From Shewanella metallivivens (GTDB taxonomy: Bacteria; Pseudomonadota; Gammaproteobacteria; Enterobacterales; Shewanellaceae), in assembly GCF_028750675.1 (NCBI RefSeq), contig NZ_JAQQPZ010000013.1, positions 62,001 through 126,000 of the forward strand: DNA of 64,000 nucleotides, in the 5' to 3' direction. Shown in pieces: positions 1 through 10,600 of this stretch (its first letter is position 1; each line of letters starts with the position of its first letter). The translations under genes and the position numbers were made by a program. Under the pieces are notes generated by a model, which made no database searches, was not told where the DNA came from, and saw nothing but the letters and a program-made list of their open reading frames with translations.

Positions 1-835
1 CACCCGCATTCGAAATCAATGAACGCCCAGGTTCAAGAATGATTTCTGGCAATTCATCACCAAAATCTTCTTCTAAAAAGTGCTTAATCTGCTGCGCATA
101 AACACCAAGCTCGTTGGTTTTATCCATATAGTTAGCAGGAAAACCGCCACCTAGATTTATCATTTTAAGTACAATGCCGTGTTCTTCTTTTAAACGGTCA
201 TAAATACTTTTGACTTTACCAATTGCTGAGTCCCACGCGCCGATATCACGTTGCTGCGAACCAACATGGAACGAAATACCATGTGGCTGTAAGCCAAGCT
301 CTTTTGCCAATACTAATAAATCGTAAGCCATTTCATTTTGGCAGCCAAATTTACGTGATAAAGGCCAATCAGCGGTGTGCGTGCCTTCAGTTAAAATACG
401 CACATACACTTTTGCACCAGGTGCTTCTTCAGCAATCATACGCAAATCGGCTTCTGAGTCCGAAGCAAACATTCGCACACCTTGCTCATAGAAAGCGCGA
501 ACATCAACGCGCTTTTTAATGGTATTACCATAACTGACGCGATCGGTTGATACGCCAATAGAAGTCACCATTTCAAGCTCATAAATAGAGGCAATATCAA
601 AGTTCGAGCCTTTGTCACGCAACAATGTGAGAATTTCTTTGGCCGGATTTGCCTTTACCGCATAGTATACGTTTGCGAAAGGGAAATTTTTAACCATGTC
701 ATCGTATTGTTTCGCAATGATTTGGGTGTCAATAACTACAAATGGCGTTGGCTTATCTTTAGCAAATGCCTCAATGCGGTCAAACGTGTCCTTGTCATAA
801 TAATCTGCAACATCAATCGATTGAAATTGGCTCAT
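1..835 (-). CDS. Type III PLP-dependent ornithine/lysine decarboxylase (3' part cut by window)
   Basis: The N-terminal 278 or so residues of an alanine-racemase-fold decarboxylase, which removes CO2 from ornithine or lysine to give putrescine or cadaverine. The PLP-lysine motif YYAVKANP lies near residue 59, followed by HVGSQ and, close to the window edge, the phosphate-binding EPGRSF. Family members are about 390 residues, so roughly the last quarter lies outside. The ATG at 833-835 is preceded on its strand by a weak GAGGC-type ribosome site. It stands alone upstream of a 0.9-kb gene-poor gap. The fold is clear. The choice between ornithine, lysine or carboxynorspermidine as substrate is inference, and the large diverse C-terminal specificity region is not visible. 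Confidence 0.85.
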   Translation of the reverse strand, partial: MSQFQSIDVADYYDKDTFDRIEAFAKDKPTPFVVIDTQIIAKQYDDMVKNFPFANVYYAVKANPAKEILTLLRDKGSNFDIASIYELEMVTSIGVSTDRVSYGNTIKKRVDVRAFYEQGVRMFASDSEADLRMIAEEAPGAKVYVRILTEGTHTADWPLSRKFGCQNEMAYDLLVLAKELGLQPHGISFHVGSQQRDIGAWDSAIGKVKSIYDRLKEEHGIVLKMINLGGGFPANYMDKTNELGVYAQQIKHFLEEDFGDELPEIILEPGRSLISNAG

Positions 836-1750
836 TAGGCCAGTGCCTCCTATTAGTTGGGCAATATATAGTGCGTTTTGGGGTTTGTAAAAAACATGCG
901 CAGTAAACGATATTTTTATCCAATACGCAACGAATTTTTATGCAAAATCGGTACTTTTTTATTCCATAACAAATATCATTAAAACTCAATGACCTATTTG
1001 AGCAGTGTTTAAAGAGTGTACTAAGTTCTGTCACCCTAAAAAGTATAGACACTGCTGCATAAAATGAGTCGAAATTAGGCTGTTTTTTAATAAAAAAACC
1101 AATAGCGGTTTAGTCGATAGCAACAACGAACCTATTGCTATGGGTGTAACGGTGTTTTTGTCGCAGGTAAGCAACTGAAGTAATGATAAAAAACCAAACA
1201 TCAATAATGCCGTAGACATTTGATTAAATAGCATTTTTAAAAAGTAACTCACCAACAGCTTAGTGCTATTGAAAACTGCGTCATCAAAGTCTGCTTTAAA
1301 ATGATGAGGAGAGTAATAGGTAACAGGAAAGTCTGTAGATAGCGGATTCAGTCATCCCAAAAGCTCAAGCCACGATGCAGTAGCAAAAACGGCCCGATAA
1401 CATTAACAAATAACAAAGGGGAATCGAGATGATGAGTGACCGTCTTGACAGCACCAAAGACGACATCAACATCGTGCATAAGCTTTCACAAACTAAATAT
1501 AAACAATTTGAACATCAATAAAGTCTTATTTATGAGAGGTTAAGCCAATTTTTTATAAAAAAAGAGATTTTTTAAACAAAATCGGCTCAAAAAACTATCA
1601 TTCAAAAGTTTTATTGCTATAGTAGCTTTTGTTAATTCACAAAATCATTTTGTGGCTATACAACCTTGGGCCCGTTAAGCTAAAAATCAAATAGCGTAAA
1701 AAGCTTAGCTACCATTTTCAGCAATCCAAATAACTTAGGTGAAAAGGATT
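836..1750. other. Gene-poor region with possible degenerate sequence
   Basis: About 900 bases of AT-rich DNA between the decarboxylase start and the small protein at 1751. It should hold the decarboxylase promoter. A 74-residue hydrophobic reading frame on the minus strand (1031-1255) has no ribosome site and starts only with TTG. A 30-codon frame with a good ribosome site sits at 1429-1521. The A/T tracts at 1540-1600 look like upstream promoter sequence for the gene at 1751. I see no transposase remnants or RNA gene. Confidence 0.5.
1429..1521 (+). CDS. Possible 30-residue small protein
   Basis: A micro-ORF starting with two ATGs, preceded by AAAGGGG seven bases upstream, an unusually good ribosome site for a gap region. 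The product is hydrophilic, rich in Asp and Lys, with no membrane segment or recognisable motif. It may be a genuine small protein, a leader peptide for the gene at 1751, or the surviving start of a decayed gene. There is no comparative evidence here. Confidence 0.3.
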   Translation: MMSDRLDSTKDDINIVHKLSQTKYKQFEHQ

Positions 1751-2008
1751 ATGACTCAGGTCGCATATCAGATAAACGAACGTCGTAACACGGAAGTACT
1801 AAGAAATGATGAGCTCTGGGATTTAACGACCGCGGATCAAAAACTCGCATTATATGATTTGCATCGATTTGGTTATCGCCTACTGTTTGTTCGCAACATG
1901 TCTTCAGGGCCTCTAGCCATTATCAGCCAACATGATGATATCGCTGTAATTTATGCCGATGGTGAAGTCGACTTACGCCCAAAAATCACCCTACGCGAAT
2001 ATCACTAA
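1751..2008 (+). CDS. Small conserved-looking protein of unknown function
   Basis: An 85-residue soluble protein with no motif I recognise. A GTG at 1739 would add four residues. I prefer the ATG at 1751 because AAAAGGA precedes it, although the spacing is short. The protein mixes charged helices (a DLTTADQKLALYDLHRFGY stretch) with a hydrophobic strand-like segment around residues 55-65, suggesting a small alpha/beta fold. It is monocistronic, followed 15 bases later by a strong hairpin shared with the convergent tpm. No function is proposed. Confidence 0.65.
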   Translation: MTQVAYQINERRNTEVLRNDELWDLTTADQKLALYDLHRFGYRLLFVRNMSSGPLAIISQHDDIAVIYADGEVDLRPKITLREYH

Positions 2009-2023
2009 GCTTTTGCAACAAAT

Positions 2024-2057
2024 AAAAACCTACGATGAATTCATTGTAGGTTTTTTT
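2024..2057. terminator. Bidirectional rho-independent terminator
   Basis: An inverted repeat with stem AAAAACCTAC/GTAGGTTTTT closed around ATGAATTCAT, flanked by A and T runs. It serves the small protein at 1751 on the plus strand and tpm on the minus strand. Confidence 0.85.
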
Positions 2058-2078
2058 GTGCCCTGTTGTTTGTCATTG

Positions 2079-2735
2079 TTATTTACGAGTCAGCTTATAT
2101 ACCGCTTCATTTAACCAAGGTACCTGCTTATTAACAAAGCGAGGGTTGTCGGCAAGCACATCCGCACATTCAAGTAATTCGACTGTAAAATAAGGGGCTA
2201 AATGGGTTTCAACCCAATCTGGGCTGACGGCAAATGGTGGGCCTTTTAAGGTATCTTGTGGGTAATCAAGTGTAATCAGTAAACCACTTACCGTTGCGGG
2301 GATCAGTCTTGCTAAGGCTACCGCATATTGTTGGCGCATCGCTTCAGGCCAGGCAATCAATGCGGCACGATCATAAAAACCGCCAATATCTGCAGTTAAC
2401 GATTCGGGTAATGTAAAAATATCTCCCTGATAAATTCGTACTTCGTCTGCACAAAAGACATTATGTTCAGCGATTTGCTCTACTTGGTATGATAAGTCAT
2501 TTTCGCTAAAAAACTGCTCAACCGCTAATGGATTTAATTCACAACCCAACACGCCATGCCGTAATTCAGCCAAATAACACATGTCTAGCGATTTACCGCA
2601 CAATGGCACGAACACACCACTGGTTTCAGCGATTGCCAAGCTTGGCCAGTATTTAACAAGAAACGGGTTAACTTGTTGTTGATGAAAACCTATTTGTTGT
2701 AATTGCCATTTTTGATGCCAAAAGCTCGGTTCCAT
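2079..2735 (-). CDS. tpm: Thiopurine S-methyltransferase
   Basis: A 218-residue SAM-dependent methyltransferase, the usual length for bacterial TPMT. In bacteria this family also methylates selenium and tellurium oxyanions. The N-terminus [10 protein letters not shown] and the segment [26 protein letters not shown] (given here only as a family landmark near residues 42-67) contain the TPMT motif I, and [11 protein letters not shown] near residue 140 is also typical. The ATG at 2733-2735 follows GAGAG. It ends convergently with the small protein at 1751 and shares its terminator. The physiological substrate in this organism is unknown. Confidence 0.9.
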   Translation of the reverse strand: MEPSFWHQKWQLQQIGFHQQQVNPFLVKYWPSLAIAETSGVFVPLCGKSLDMCYLAELRHGVLGCELNPLAVEQFFSENDLSYQVEQIAEHNVFCADEVRIYQGDIFTLPESLTADIGGFYDRAALIAWPEAMRQQYAVALARLIPATVSGLLITLDYPQDTLKGPPFAVSPDWVETHLAPYFTVELLECADVLADNPRFVNKQVPWLNEAVYKLTRK

Positions 2736-2802
2736 GGTGCTCTCTTTAGTCTATTAACCAATATTGAAGGCTACTTTAAAGACTAAAAAAAACAGATGCA
2801 AC

Positions 2803-3150
2803 TTATGCCTTACCATCTAAGGTCAATTGTACTTGTCTTAACCAACGGCAGTTTTCACACTGACATTTACGGCGCGACATATGATGAGGGCTCAAATTTG
2901 AATCAATAAAATCGACGGCTATCAACAATTGTTGTTTAAGCTCACTGACAGATTTCATTTCTAATGCAACCATTTCATCATTATGATTAATCCATAGGCA
3001 CTCTTCACCTTGATGGCAGGTAATGCATTCTTCATCACTGTGATTAAAAAACACGGCATGAGGGCAATGAGTCACTTCCATCGATTGTAAAATTCGAGTC
3101 CGCGGAAAATTAAATAGCTGAATTAGTTGTGCTTTATCAATATTAGGCAT
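2803..3150 (-). CDS. Cys-rich protein of unknown function
   Basis: A 115-residue soluble protein without signal peptide. Cysteines fall in three groups: THC near residue 28, a CITCHQGEEC cluster near residues 42-51, and KCQCENC near residues 96-102, with nearby histidines. That arrangement could bind zinc or an iron-sulphur cluster, but I recognise no named family. Its start follows AGAGG by four to five bases. It lies 68 bases after tpm's start and is divergent from the kinase at 3325. An FNR-like palindrome sits in the shared upstream region. Assignment of metal binding is inference from spacing only. Confidence 0.75.
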   Translation of the reverse strand: MPNIDKAQLIQLFNFPRTRILQSMEVTHCPHAVFFNHSDEECITCHQGEECLWINHNDEMVALEMKSVSELKQQLLIAVDFIDSNLSPHHMSRRKCQCENCRWLRQVQLTLDGKA

Positions 3151-3217
3151 GGCAACCTCTGCTAAAAGCGTTAAGTGATCTTATTGTTAATACTACCTAG
3201 TGTTGATTGATTTTGAT

Positions 3218-3231
3218 TTGACGTAGGTCAA
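3218..3231. promoter_or_regulatory. FNR/CRP-family-like palindrome TTGAC-N4-GTCAA
   Basis: A perfect inverted repeat TTGAC gtag GTCAA lies between the divergent Cys-rich gene (start 3150) and the kinase gene (start 3325). It differs from the FNR consensus TTGAT-N4-ATCAA by one symmetric base pair in each half, a change also seen in sites of FNR relatives such as Dnr/Nnr. No footprint is available, so which regulator binds is inference. Confidence 0.45.
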
Positions 3232-3324
3232 GGTTTACATATCGTATTTTTTTAGATAGGAAGCCCTTGCCGTGCGAGGGGTAATCAAGGTTTAATGGAA
3301 AGATAATGAACAAAAGGGGCTACC

Positions 3325-5175
3325 TTGCAAACACCTGAGCTACAGCACTTTTACATTAACGAAGAGCAGTCTATTTACTTACTCAGTGCCAATGATGCGC
3401 GCAAACATAAGGCGTGGGTTCGCTTATGTAAGCAGCAGCTCAGTAAGCTAGGGTATCAGCAAATCGAATTTATCGGTAAAGGCGCTTATGGTTATGTGTT
3501 TGCCGGCATTAACGAATATGGTCAGTCCCATGTGTTTAAATTTTCACGGGTTAACTTACCGCAAAGTGTTCAAGATAGGCTAGAAGAAGAAGCCTATATG
3601 CTCAGCCAAGTGAAGCATCCCAATGTGCCCAGTGCCATCAAATTTGAGCGTGTCGGTAAGCAAGGCATTTTAGTCATGGAACGAGCGCACGGTGAAGATT
3701 TAGATAAAATCTGCCTGCGCATGGGCGCATTACCGCCGGTGATGGTCGTCAGTATTGCAAGGCAATTGGCCAATATTTTGTACTATTTGCGTAAAGGAAA
3801 GCCGTTGGTACACGGCGATATTAAGCCATCAAATTTAGTCTATGACATTGAAACAGACAAACTCTCGTTAATCGATTGGGGCTCGGCCGTATTCGCTCAG
3901 CGAGATGAACATAACCGCGCGGTAGATGACAATGTCATGTCACTGTTATCCAGCGATCAACAACACACCAATGCACGTATGGGCGATGTGTATTTTATTG
4001 GCGAAGAACAACTCAGCGGAGCATTATCGACCCCAAGGTTTGACGAACAAGGCGCAGCCGCAACCTTGTATGCTTTGGCCTCAGGGCAAATCAGTCGTTT
4101 TGGTACTAAAGTGATTCCAGCCACCAGCATAGGATTACCCATCGAACTCGCCAAAACCTTAGATGCCATGTTGGGCGATGACGAAGAGCGGCGTAAACTT
4201 GCTGGCGATTATTTTTTAACAAGCTTGCGCCATAGCCATCGCATGCATCTACCTATTTTACCTGAACCACCATTGGTTCCCGATATTCCACTATGGGCAC
4301 AACCGCGCTCAAAAACAGTTGAAACGGTCAGTTACAGCTCGCGCAAATCATTTTTAAAAGAACACAATACCCAAGACCCCGTCGCTAAAATGGACGATAT
4401 ACAAATAGAAAAATATTACCGTAACTTTATGGTGGGCATGGCTGATACCGAAAAAGGCTTTATTGCAGCACTCAGTCGGTTAGCGCAGTACCCTATCGTG
4501 GGTGGGTTAGTGGTCCATTGGCAAAAAACCGGGGTGTTTATCGATTCAAACCTGGCCTTTTACGACCCTGAGTGCAAAGCACCATTAACACTTGCGGTAA
4601 ACAACATGGTAACCATGGCTCGGGGGATTAAACGCATTGGAGTATTTAAAGCCTGTTTCTTTAATGCCAAAGACACTTTGCATTTAGAGCGTAAAAGTAT
4701 TGAACATGAATACACCATCACTGGTGAGTTACAATTGCCATTTGAAGTGGGCGATGTACCCACATTAGAAGATAAATCTAGGCTTCATTCATACTTTGAA
4801 GACGGAAAAGATCCTGAAGAAAACCTCGAGTTACCGCCCGAGATTATGACCGAACTGGCTGGGCTTAACCAAATACACCACACCGGATGTATCATTTTTG
4901 AAGCATTGCCCAATCATTTAAAAATTCACAGCTATTTACGCTTGCTAAATCCTCGTAAACAAGCGGCTTTTCGTGCATGCCTAGACCGAATTATTGCCCA
5001 TGTGAACAAAATTCAGGGCCATGGTATTTCTGGCTTTATGAAGCTTCCATACCGAAATACCCGTCACTTTAGCCATTTAGATCGCAAAGCCGATCGTTTT
5101 TACCCTAAAAACCCCAAAGCTTTTGATCAAGACGCGCATTCACAAGCATCATCTTTATCTATTACGGCAGACTAA
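3325..5175 (+). CDS. Eukaryotic-type Ser/Thr protein kinase with unassigned C-terminal half
   Basis: A 616-residue cytoplasmic protein. The kinase domain spans about residues 45-300: glycine loop GKGAYGYVF at 51-59, ATP-binding Lys72, Glu88/89 as helix-C candidates, catalytic HGDIKPSN at 163-170 and a DWG in place of DFG at 184-186. All catalytic residues are therefore present and the enzyme should be active. Residues 330-616 match no domain I recognise and contain no membrane segment. The start is a TTG preceded by AAAGGGG; the nearby ATG at 3306 is out of frame. Its stop overlaps the stop of the convergent metalloprotease. Substrates are unknown. Confidence 0.85.
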   Translation: MQTPELQHFYINEEQSIYLLSANDARKHKAWVRLCKQQLSKLGYQQIEFIGKGAYGYVFAGINEYGQSHVFKFSRVNLPQSVQDRLEEEAYMLSQVKHPNVPSAIKFERVGKQGILVMERAHGEDLDKICLRMGALPPVMVVSIARQLANILYYLRKGKPLVHGDIKPSNLVYDIETDKLSLIDWGSAVFAQRDEHNRAVDDNVMSLLSSDQQHTNARMGDVYFIGEEQLSGALSTPRFDEQGAAATLYALASGQISRFGTKVIPATSIGLPIELAKTLDAMLGDDEERRKLAGDYFLTSLRHSHRMHLPILPEPPLVPDIPLWAQPRSKTVETVSYSSRKSFLKEHNTQDPVAKMDDIQIEKYYRNFMVGMADTEKGFIAALSRLAQYPIVGGLVVHWQKTGVFIDSNLAFYDPECKAPLTLAVNNMVTMARGIKRIGVFKACFFNAKDTLHLERKSIEHEYTITGELQLPFEVGDVPTLEDKSRLHSYFEDGKDPEENLELPPEIMTELAGLNQIHHTGCIIFEALPNHLKIHSYLRLLNPRKQAAFRACLDRIIAHVNKIQGHGISGFMKLPYRNTRHFSHLDRKADRFYPKNPKAFDQDAHSQASSLSITAD

Positions 5176-7568
5176 ATCGGCGAACCCGGTGGCATGGTAA
5201 TGGGCTTACTAATCAACCAAAACTCTGGCTGTTTTAAACCTTTGACAATGCCTTTATATAACCAATCATAATGGGCTGATTGGTATTCACTACCACGATT
5301 GCTGCGGCGTTTTAACTGCTTAACAATATAATCAAAGCGTGCGGCTAACTGGGCCTTTACTTCTGGAGCGGTGTTGACATCACGATATGCCGCTAACATG
5401 GCATCGACCACCACAGTATTGACGCGCATTTGAATAGCGAGCTCAGAACCATTAGGTAAATCTTGATATAAACTGGCCGCGGCAAGCTTATCAATCAGTT
5501 TAACCACCGACAGCTGCGAGCTATCTTCCATATAAGCTTGGCTTACTCTGTTTAAACGCTCGGGGGCTAAAATGACGCTGACAATGTGACGACTTAACAT
5601 TTCGGCCATGGAAGCAGGATCGCTCACCACACCAAGGTTTGAGCCAAAGCTTTCGCGGGTTTTACGATAGTTACCTGCTTTGGGCACCAACGCTTGTACC
5701 ACATTAGTCGGGATAACCAAGCTACGGCTTTGCAAACTAGCAAGTAACCCATCTAATGCGGCAAACTGCATTTTTGGAGGCACATAGCTCCAGCGTACAC
5801 CTGAACCAACTTGTTGATAGCTATAATCAGCACCACCAATCCATTTTGCAGCGGCTTCTATCTGATAACGCGTCAGTAAATAAATAGGCACAAATACGTC
5901 AGCGAGCTCCCCTTTCGGGTCTGTGGCCAATAACGCATCTGAATTAAACTCAGCAATGGCTTTAAGGCGTACGGTTTCTAGACGCTTTAATTCAGCGACA
6001 GCATCATTGCCACGATCCCATAGGCTCGCGTAAGCATGGCTTGCACTTGCTTGGCGAGAGTCTGCCTCGCCAATATAACGAAATCCACTCTCTAATGTAG
6101 AAGCTAATAAACTGTCTGTTTGGGTTGGTGAGCCATATCCAAAAGCAATAGTGTATTTGTCCCATTCGCCAATGCCTTCACGGTAAGGCTGGCTAATATC
6201 AATCAGATCGCCTTCAATACTGGCGTATGGATGAGGATAATCCATTACAGAGGCATTGTTATTGGTCGATGCGGCAAAGTTATGATCTAACCCAAGCGTG
6301 TGACCAACCTCATGCGCTGCTAGCTGCCTAATACGTGCCAACGATAAGGCCATTGCGGCCTCACTCGCCGCTTTTCGGTCGGGCCAGCCAGCGGTTAATC
6401 CGCGGGCAATAAGATGGTCTTGGCGCACCCGTAAACTGCCTAGCGTCACATTACCTTTAATGATTTCACCGGTACGAGGATCGGACACCGCAGCACCATA
6501 TGACCAGCCACGCGTCGCACGGTGCACCCATTGGATCATGTTATAACGAACATCTTGTGGATCGGCCCCTTCAGGTAATAACTCCACTTTAAAGCCATCA
6601 ATAAAACCTGCTGCAGTGAAAGCATCTTGCCACCAACGCGCTCCGGCTAATAACGCACCACGTATAGGCTCAGGTACGCCTGGGTCAACATAGTACACAA
6701 TCGGTTCAACAACTTGACTAGGTGCATCGCCAGGGGTGACTTTTTGTAAACGGTGTTTAAGCAGGTGACGTTGTACATGTGGCTGGTCAACTGCAACAGA
6801 ATAATCGATATATTGATCAGAGAGATAACCACTCATAGGGTGATAATTACGAGGAACAAATCCCTCATCAGGTAGTTGTACAAATGAATAACGTAACCGC
6901 ACAGATAAAAACGATGCGTCTGGAGTCACTTCGGCAACCTGTTTGCCAGCCTTGCTGGTGCTGAAGGTTAAGTTAACGTCAACATCAGCGTTACGTTCAA
7001 ATGATTTAATCCCTTCAGGTAAAATCACTGAGCGTTCTGGGTCTAAGTGATATTGGCCTTGTTTTCTTGCTTCAAGTACATCGGTAACGCCGTGTAAATC
7101 GTTAATCACTAGATCATTAATGGCCACAATGGCTTTTTTGCCCTCAACTAATTTGCCGCGCCACAAAATGGATTCCGCAAAGGCTTGAGTGACAGCTTGT
7201 TGCTCAGCGACATTATCGCTTGAAGCGCGATAATCGGTATTAAGCTGTTTAAGGATTAAATAAGGTCCATGTTGCTCAAACTGCACCATGCGTGTTTGCC
7301 CTAATTGACCACGGTCTAAACCGATATCATTAGAACCCACACCATGAGGTAAGCTGGTGAGCATTAAAAAAGGCTGATTGAGTTTATTGGCCTCGAGATA
7401 CAATTGACCCGCTTTGGCATCATAAAACAAGTTAATGAAACCTTCAGCGGTTTGTGCTTGTTTTATCATTTTTTGTGCTGGATCGCTAGCGGCAACCGCA
7501 GCGTCTGAAAGGAATGTTGCTGGTGCGATGGCCAGCAAAAGTGCCAATGGAATACTGCGGCGGATCAT
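5172..7568 (-). CDS. Secreted zinc-dependent metalloprotease (DUF5117/DUF4953 type)
   Basis: A 798-residue protein with a cleavable signal peptide (MIRRSIPLALLLAIAPATF, cleavage near AVA-A). The extended zinc motif HEVGHTLGLDH near residue 420 gives three His ligands and the catalytic Glu, as in metzincins, and SVMDYPHPY downstream supplies the Met-turn. Domain order fits the DUF5117 N-terminal region, the peptidase, then a DUF4953-like C-terminus. It acts in the periplasm or outside the cell. The ATG follows GGGAG. The TAG stop overlaps the TAA of the kinase by convergent transcription. The natural substrate is unknown. Confidence 0.85.
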   Translation of the reverse strand: MIRRSIPLALLLAIAPATFLSDAAVAASDPAQKMIKQAQTAEGFINLFYDAKAGQLYLEANKLNQPFLMLTSLPHGVGSNDIGLDRGQLGQTRMVQFEQHGPYLILKQLNTDYRASSDNVAEQQAVTQAFAESILWRGKLVEGKKAIVAINDLVINDLHGVTDVLEARKQGQYHLDPERSVILPEGIKSFERNADVDVNLTFSTSKAGKQVAEVTPDASFLSVRLRYSFVQLPDEGFVPRNYHPMSGYLSDQYIDYSVAVDQPHVQRHLLKHRLQKVTPGDAPSQVVEPIVYYVDPGVPEPIRGALLAGARWWQDAFTAAGFIDGFKVELLPEGADPQDVRYNMIQWVHRATRGWSYGAAVSDPRTGEIIKGNVTLGSLRVRQDHLIARGLTAGWPDRKAASEAAMALSLARIRQLAAHEVGHTLGLDHNFAASTNNNASVMDYPHPYASIEGDLIDISQPYREGIGEWDKYTIAFGYGSPTQTDSLLASTLESGFRYIGEADSRQASASHAYASLWDRGNDAVAELKRLETVRLKAIAEFNSDALLATDPKGELADVFVPIYLLTRYQIEAAAKWIGGADYSYQQVGSGVRWSYVPPKMQFAALDGLLASLQSRSLVIPTNVVQALVPKAGNYRKTRESFGSNLGVVSDPASMAEMLSRHIVSVILAPERLNRVSQAYMEDSSQLSVVKLIDKLAAASLYQDLPNGSELAIQMRVNTVVVDAMLAAYRDVNTAPEVKAQLAARFDYIVKQLKRRSNRGSEYQSAHYDWLYKGIVKGLKQPEFWLISKPITMPPGSPI

Positions 7569-7618
7569 AAATTATCTCCCTGTCGTGTTTATCCTGCTTT
7601 TATTAATATCGATATCTA

Positions 7619-10600
7619 TTAATCGTTTTTATGATTATTTTTATAGGTTATCCAATAAGATAACGTTTCAAATAGCTCAGTTAATACTATAGGTTTAGTA
7701 ATGTGCGCATTCATACCTGCACCGAGGCTTTTTTCGCGATCGCCAGACATGGCATGTGCTGTCATCGCGATAATAGGCATTTGCTCTTTGGTATAGCGTT
7801 TGCGCAGCTCTAATGAGGCGGTTATTCCGTCCATCACAGGCATTTGAATATCCATCAATACCGCATCAAACGGCTGAGAATCAATCACATCAAGCGCAAC
7901 CTGGCCGTTGTCTGCAATGACCACTTCATAGCCTGCACTTTTCAGCAGTTCAGAGGCCACTTGTTGGTTAATAAAGTTATCTTCGACTAATAAAATTAAT
8001 CCCGAGTCTTTACTCGGCTCGTCTGCTTCCGCAACTGGCATAGCATTGAGTTTAGGCTCTTTAGCAAAGGCGTTAATAATTTCATCAAATAAATCAGAGG
8101 CTTTAAACGGCTTTTGTAACACAGCATATACGGTATTTTTAGCCAGTTCTGCATCTAAAGGCTCTGCAGCATACGCCGTCATCAAGATAATAATCGGACG
8201 CTTGGCTATTTCACCTTTACTCACCATATCATCTAATACACTAATGACTTCGTTACCATTCATTTCTGGCATCATCCAGTCAAGCAGTAACAAATCAATG
8301 GGCTTGTTGCGCAAAATATCTAATGCTTTTTGACCACTATCTGCGGTATCAACACCAAAGCTAAAGTCTTTCATCAATGCAGAATACATCTGTAATGCAC
8401 TTGGATTATCATCCACCACCAAGGTCATGAGGTTATTTAACTGTTCTGGCACCACTAATGGCTCAATCACCTGCTCTTCGGCAATTTCAAAACTGATGGT
8501 AAAGCTAAACGTACTGCCGACATTCATTTCTGACTCGACCTGCATGGTGCCGCCCATCATTGACACCAAATGTTTACTGATGGATAACCCTAACCCTGTG
8601 CCACCATATTTGCGAGTAGTAGAACCGTCGGCTTGTGAAAATGCATCAAACAACATGGCTTGCTGATCTTTGCTGATCCCAATGCCAGTATCGCGCACCC
8701 AAAACTTCATGGTAATACGGTTGTCGCGCTTAGCGATATCTTCGCAGCCCAGTTCAACTTCACCGTTTTGAGTAAATTTAACGGCATTAGACAATAAGTT
8801 AACCAATACTTGGCCTAAACGCAGTGGGTCACCATTTAAAATAAGCCCTGCAGTTACCGGGGCATAAAGTAATAGTTCAACCCCCTTTTCTTGGGCTTTT
8901 ATCGCATTGATATCAATAACATGGTCGAGAACCTCATCAAGCGGAAATGCCACACGTTCTAACTCTAACTTCCCGGCTTCAATCTTAGAGAAGTCTAAAA
9001 TGTCGTTAATAATCCGCAGTAATGACTGTGCTGAGAATCCAGCTTTATTGAGGTAATCTTGTTGTTGAGGAGTCAAGTTAGTACGTTGCGCTAATTGCAC
9101 CATACCAATAATGGCATTCATTGGTGTACGAATTTCATGACTCATGTTCGCTAGGAACTCACTCTTATACATGTTGGCGAGTTCAGCATCTTGCTTGGCT
9201 TCTAGTAGGGCAACTTCGTTACTCTTTTGTTTGGTAATGTCTTTGTGAGTACCCAACATACGCTTACTGCGTCCACTATCAGTGAATTCAACCGCACGTC
9301 CACGTGATAACACCCAATAATATTGCTTATTTTTACCCAGCATTCTGAATTCAATCTCATATGTGCCTTTCGGGTTTTCCACATAACGATTACGGTACTG
9401 CTGTACTCGCTCACGATCGTCTGGATGAAATAGTTGATCAATCGAGGCTAATAATGGCGGAAACTCATGCGCTTGGTAACCAAGCATCGAGTAAAACGCA
9501 GGGTTACAAATAATTTGTTCTGAATCGATATACCAATCCCACAATCCATCTTCTACCGCGTCCATCGCCAAATGATAACGTTGCTCTGACATACGCAGTT
9601 GCTCTGCAGCATCGTATTCTTTGGTAATATCACGCCACACCGAAATTAACCCGAGCAAATCGCCACGGCGGTTGTAAAACGGTAACTTAAAGGTGTCGAG
9701 TAATACCGGCTTTCCTTCAATATTAACCCGCTCTTGATAGCGCAATGAATGCTGCTGTGCGAGGACTTTTTTGTCTTCTTCACGAATACGCTCACCCTGT
9801 TCTGGGCTCACGACTTCAGATGAGGTTAAGCCAATAATTTCGTTTTCGCTGTAACCCAGCATGCGCTCAGCAGACTTATTACAGCCTAAGTATTTGCCTT
9901 CTTTATCTTTAAACACAATAGCTTCTGGGATCGAGTCAATAAGCGAACGCAGTAAAGCATATTCACGTTCACGCCGCTCGGTAGTTTCGCGTAAACGTTG
10001 AGTACGCCTAGCAACTAAGTTATCTAACCGTTTGTTTTGCTCAGCCAAGTGATGCGTGTATTGGCGGTTTTCTTCAAAAATACGACTCACCAAGGCAAAC
10101 CAAGGCTCCCAACCATGAGTGATTTTTTCAGGCGGGCGGATGGGCTCTTGCGAACAAGCTTCAAGATGGGTTAATAACCGCGATGCAGGGCTCACAAACG
10201 CTCTTCGAGTTTGCCAATGCACAATAGTCACTAACAGTGATAACGCTAATACCACCAGTAAAAAGCTGAGCTGTAACTTGTCCCATGAGTCTTTAAACAA
10301 ATCGTCTTCATCTTGTAAATACAATAAGCGCCATGGGGCATTATGTAAGGCAACTGAATGAATATAGTAACCATTACGAATGATCCCTTCATGGGCATCA
10401 AACAGCTCAGATTCTGACAAAGAGTGCAGCGCTGCGGGAATACGCTGGCTAATGTGGAACACCTTGTTCATTTCATTAGAATCAAAATCGCTGTGCGACA
10501 AAATATTGTTTTGCTGATCAAGCAAAATAACCGTGCCAGGCATTTTAAAGTAGGTACGTATTTGCTTATCTAGTGACGACAAGGTCATATCAAGGTTAAT

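Noticed and set aside
1031..1255. Hydrophobic 74-codon frame on the minus strand in the first gap
   Set aside because: It begins with TTG, has no ribosome site and no recognisable family. It could be decayed sequence, but I cannot support it as a gene.
3926..4169. Short frames inside the kinase gene on both strands
   Set aside because: They lie fully inside a well-supported coding region, without ribosome sites or family likeness. Shadow frames.
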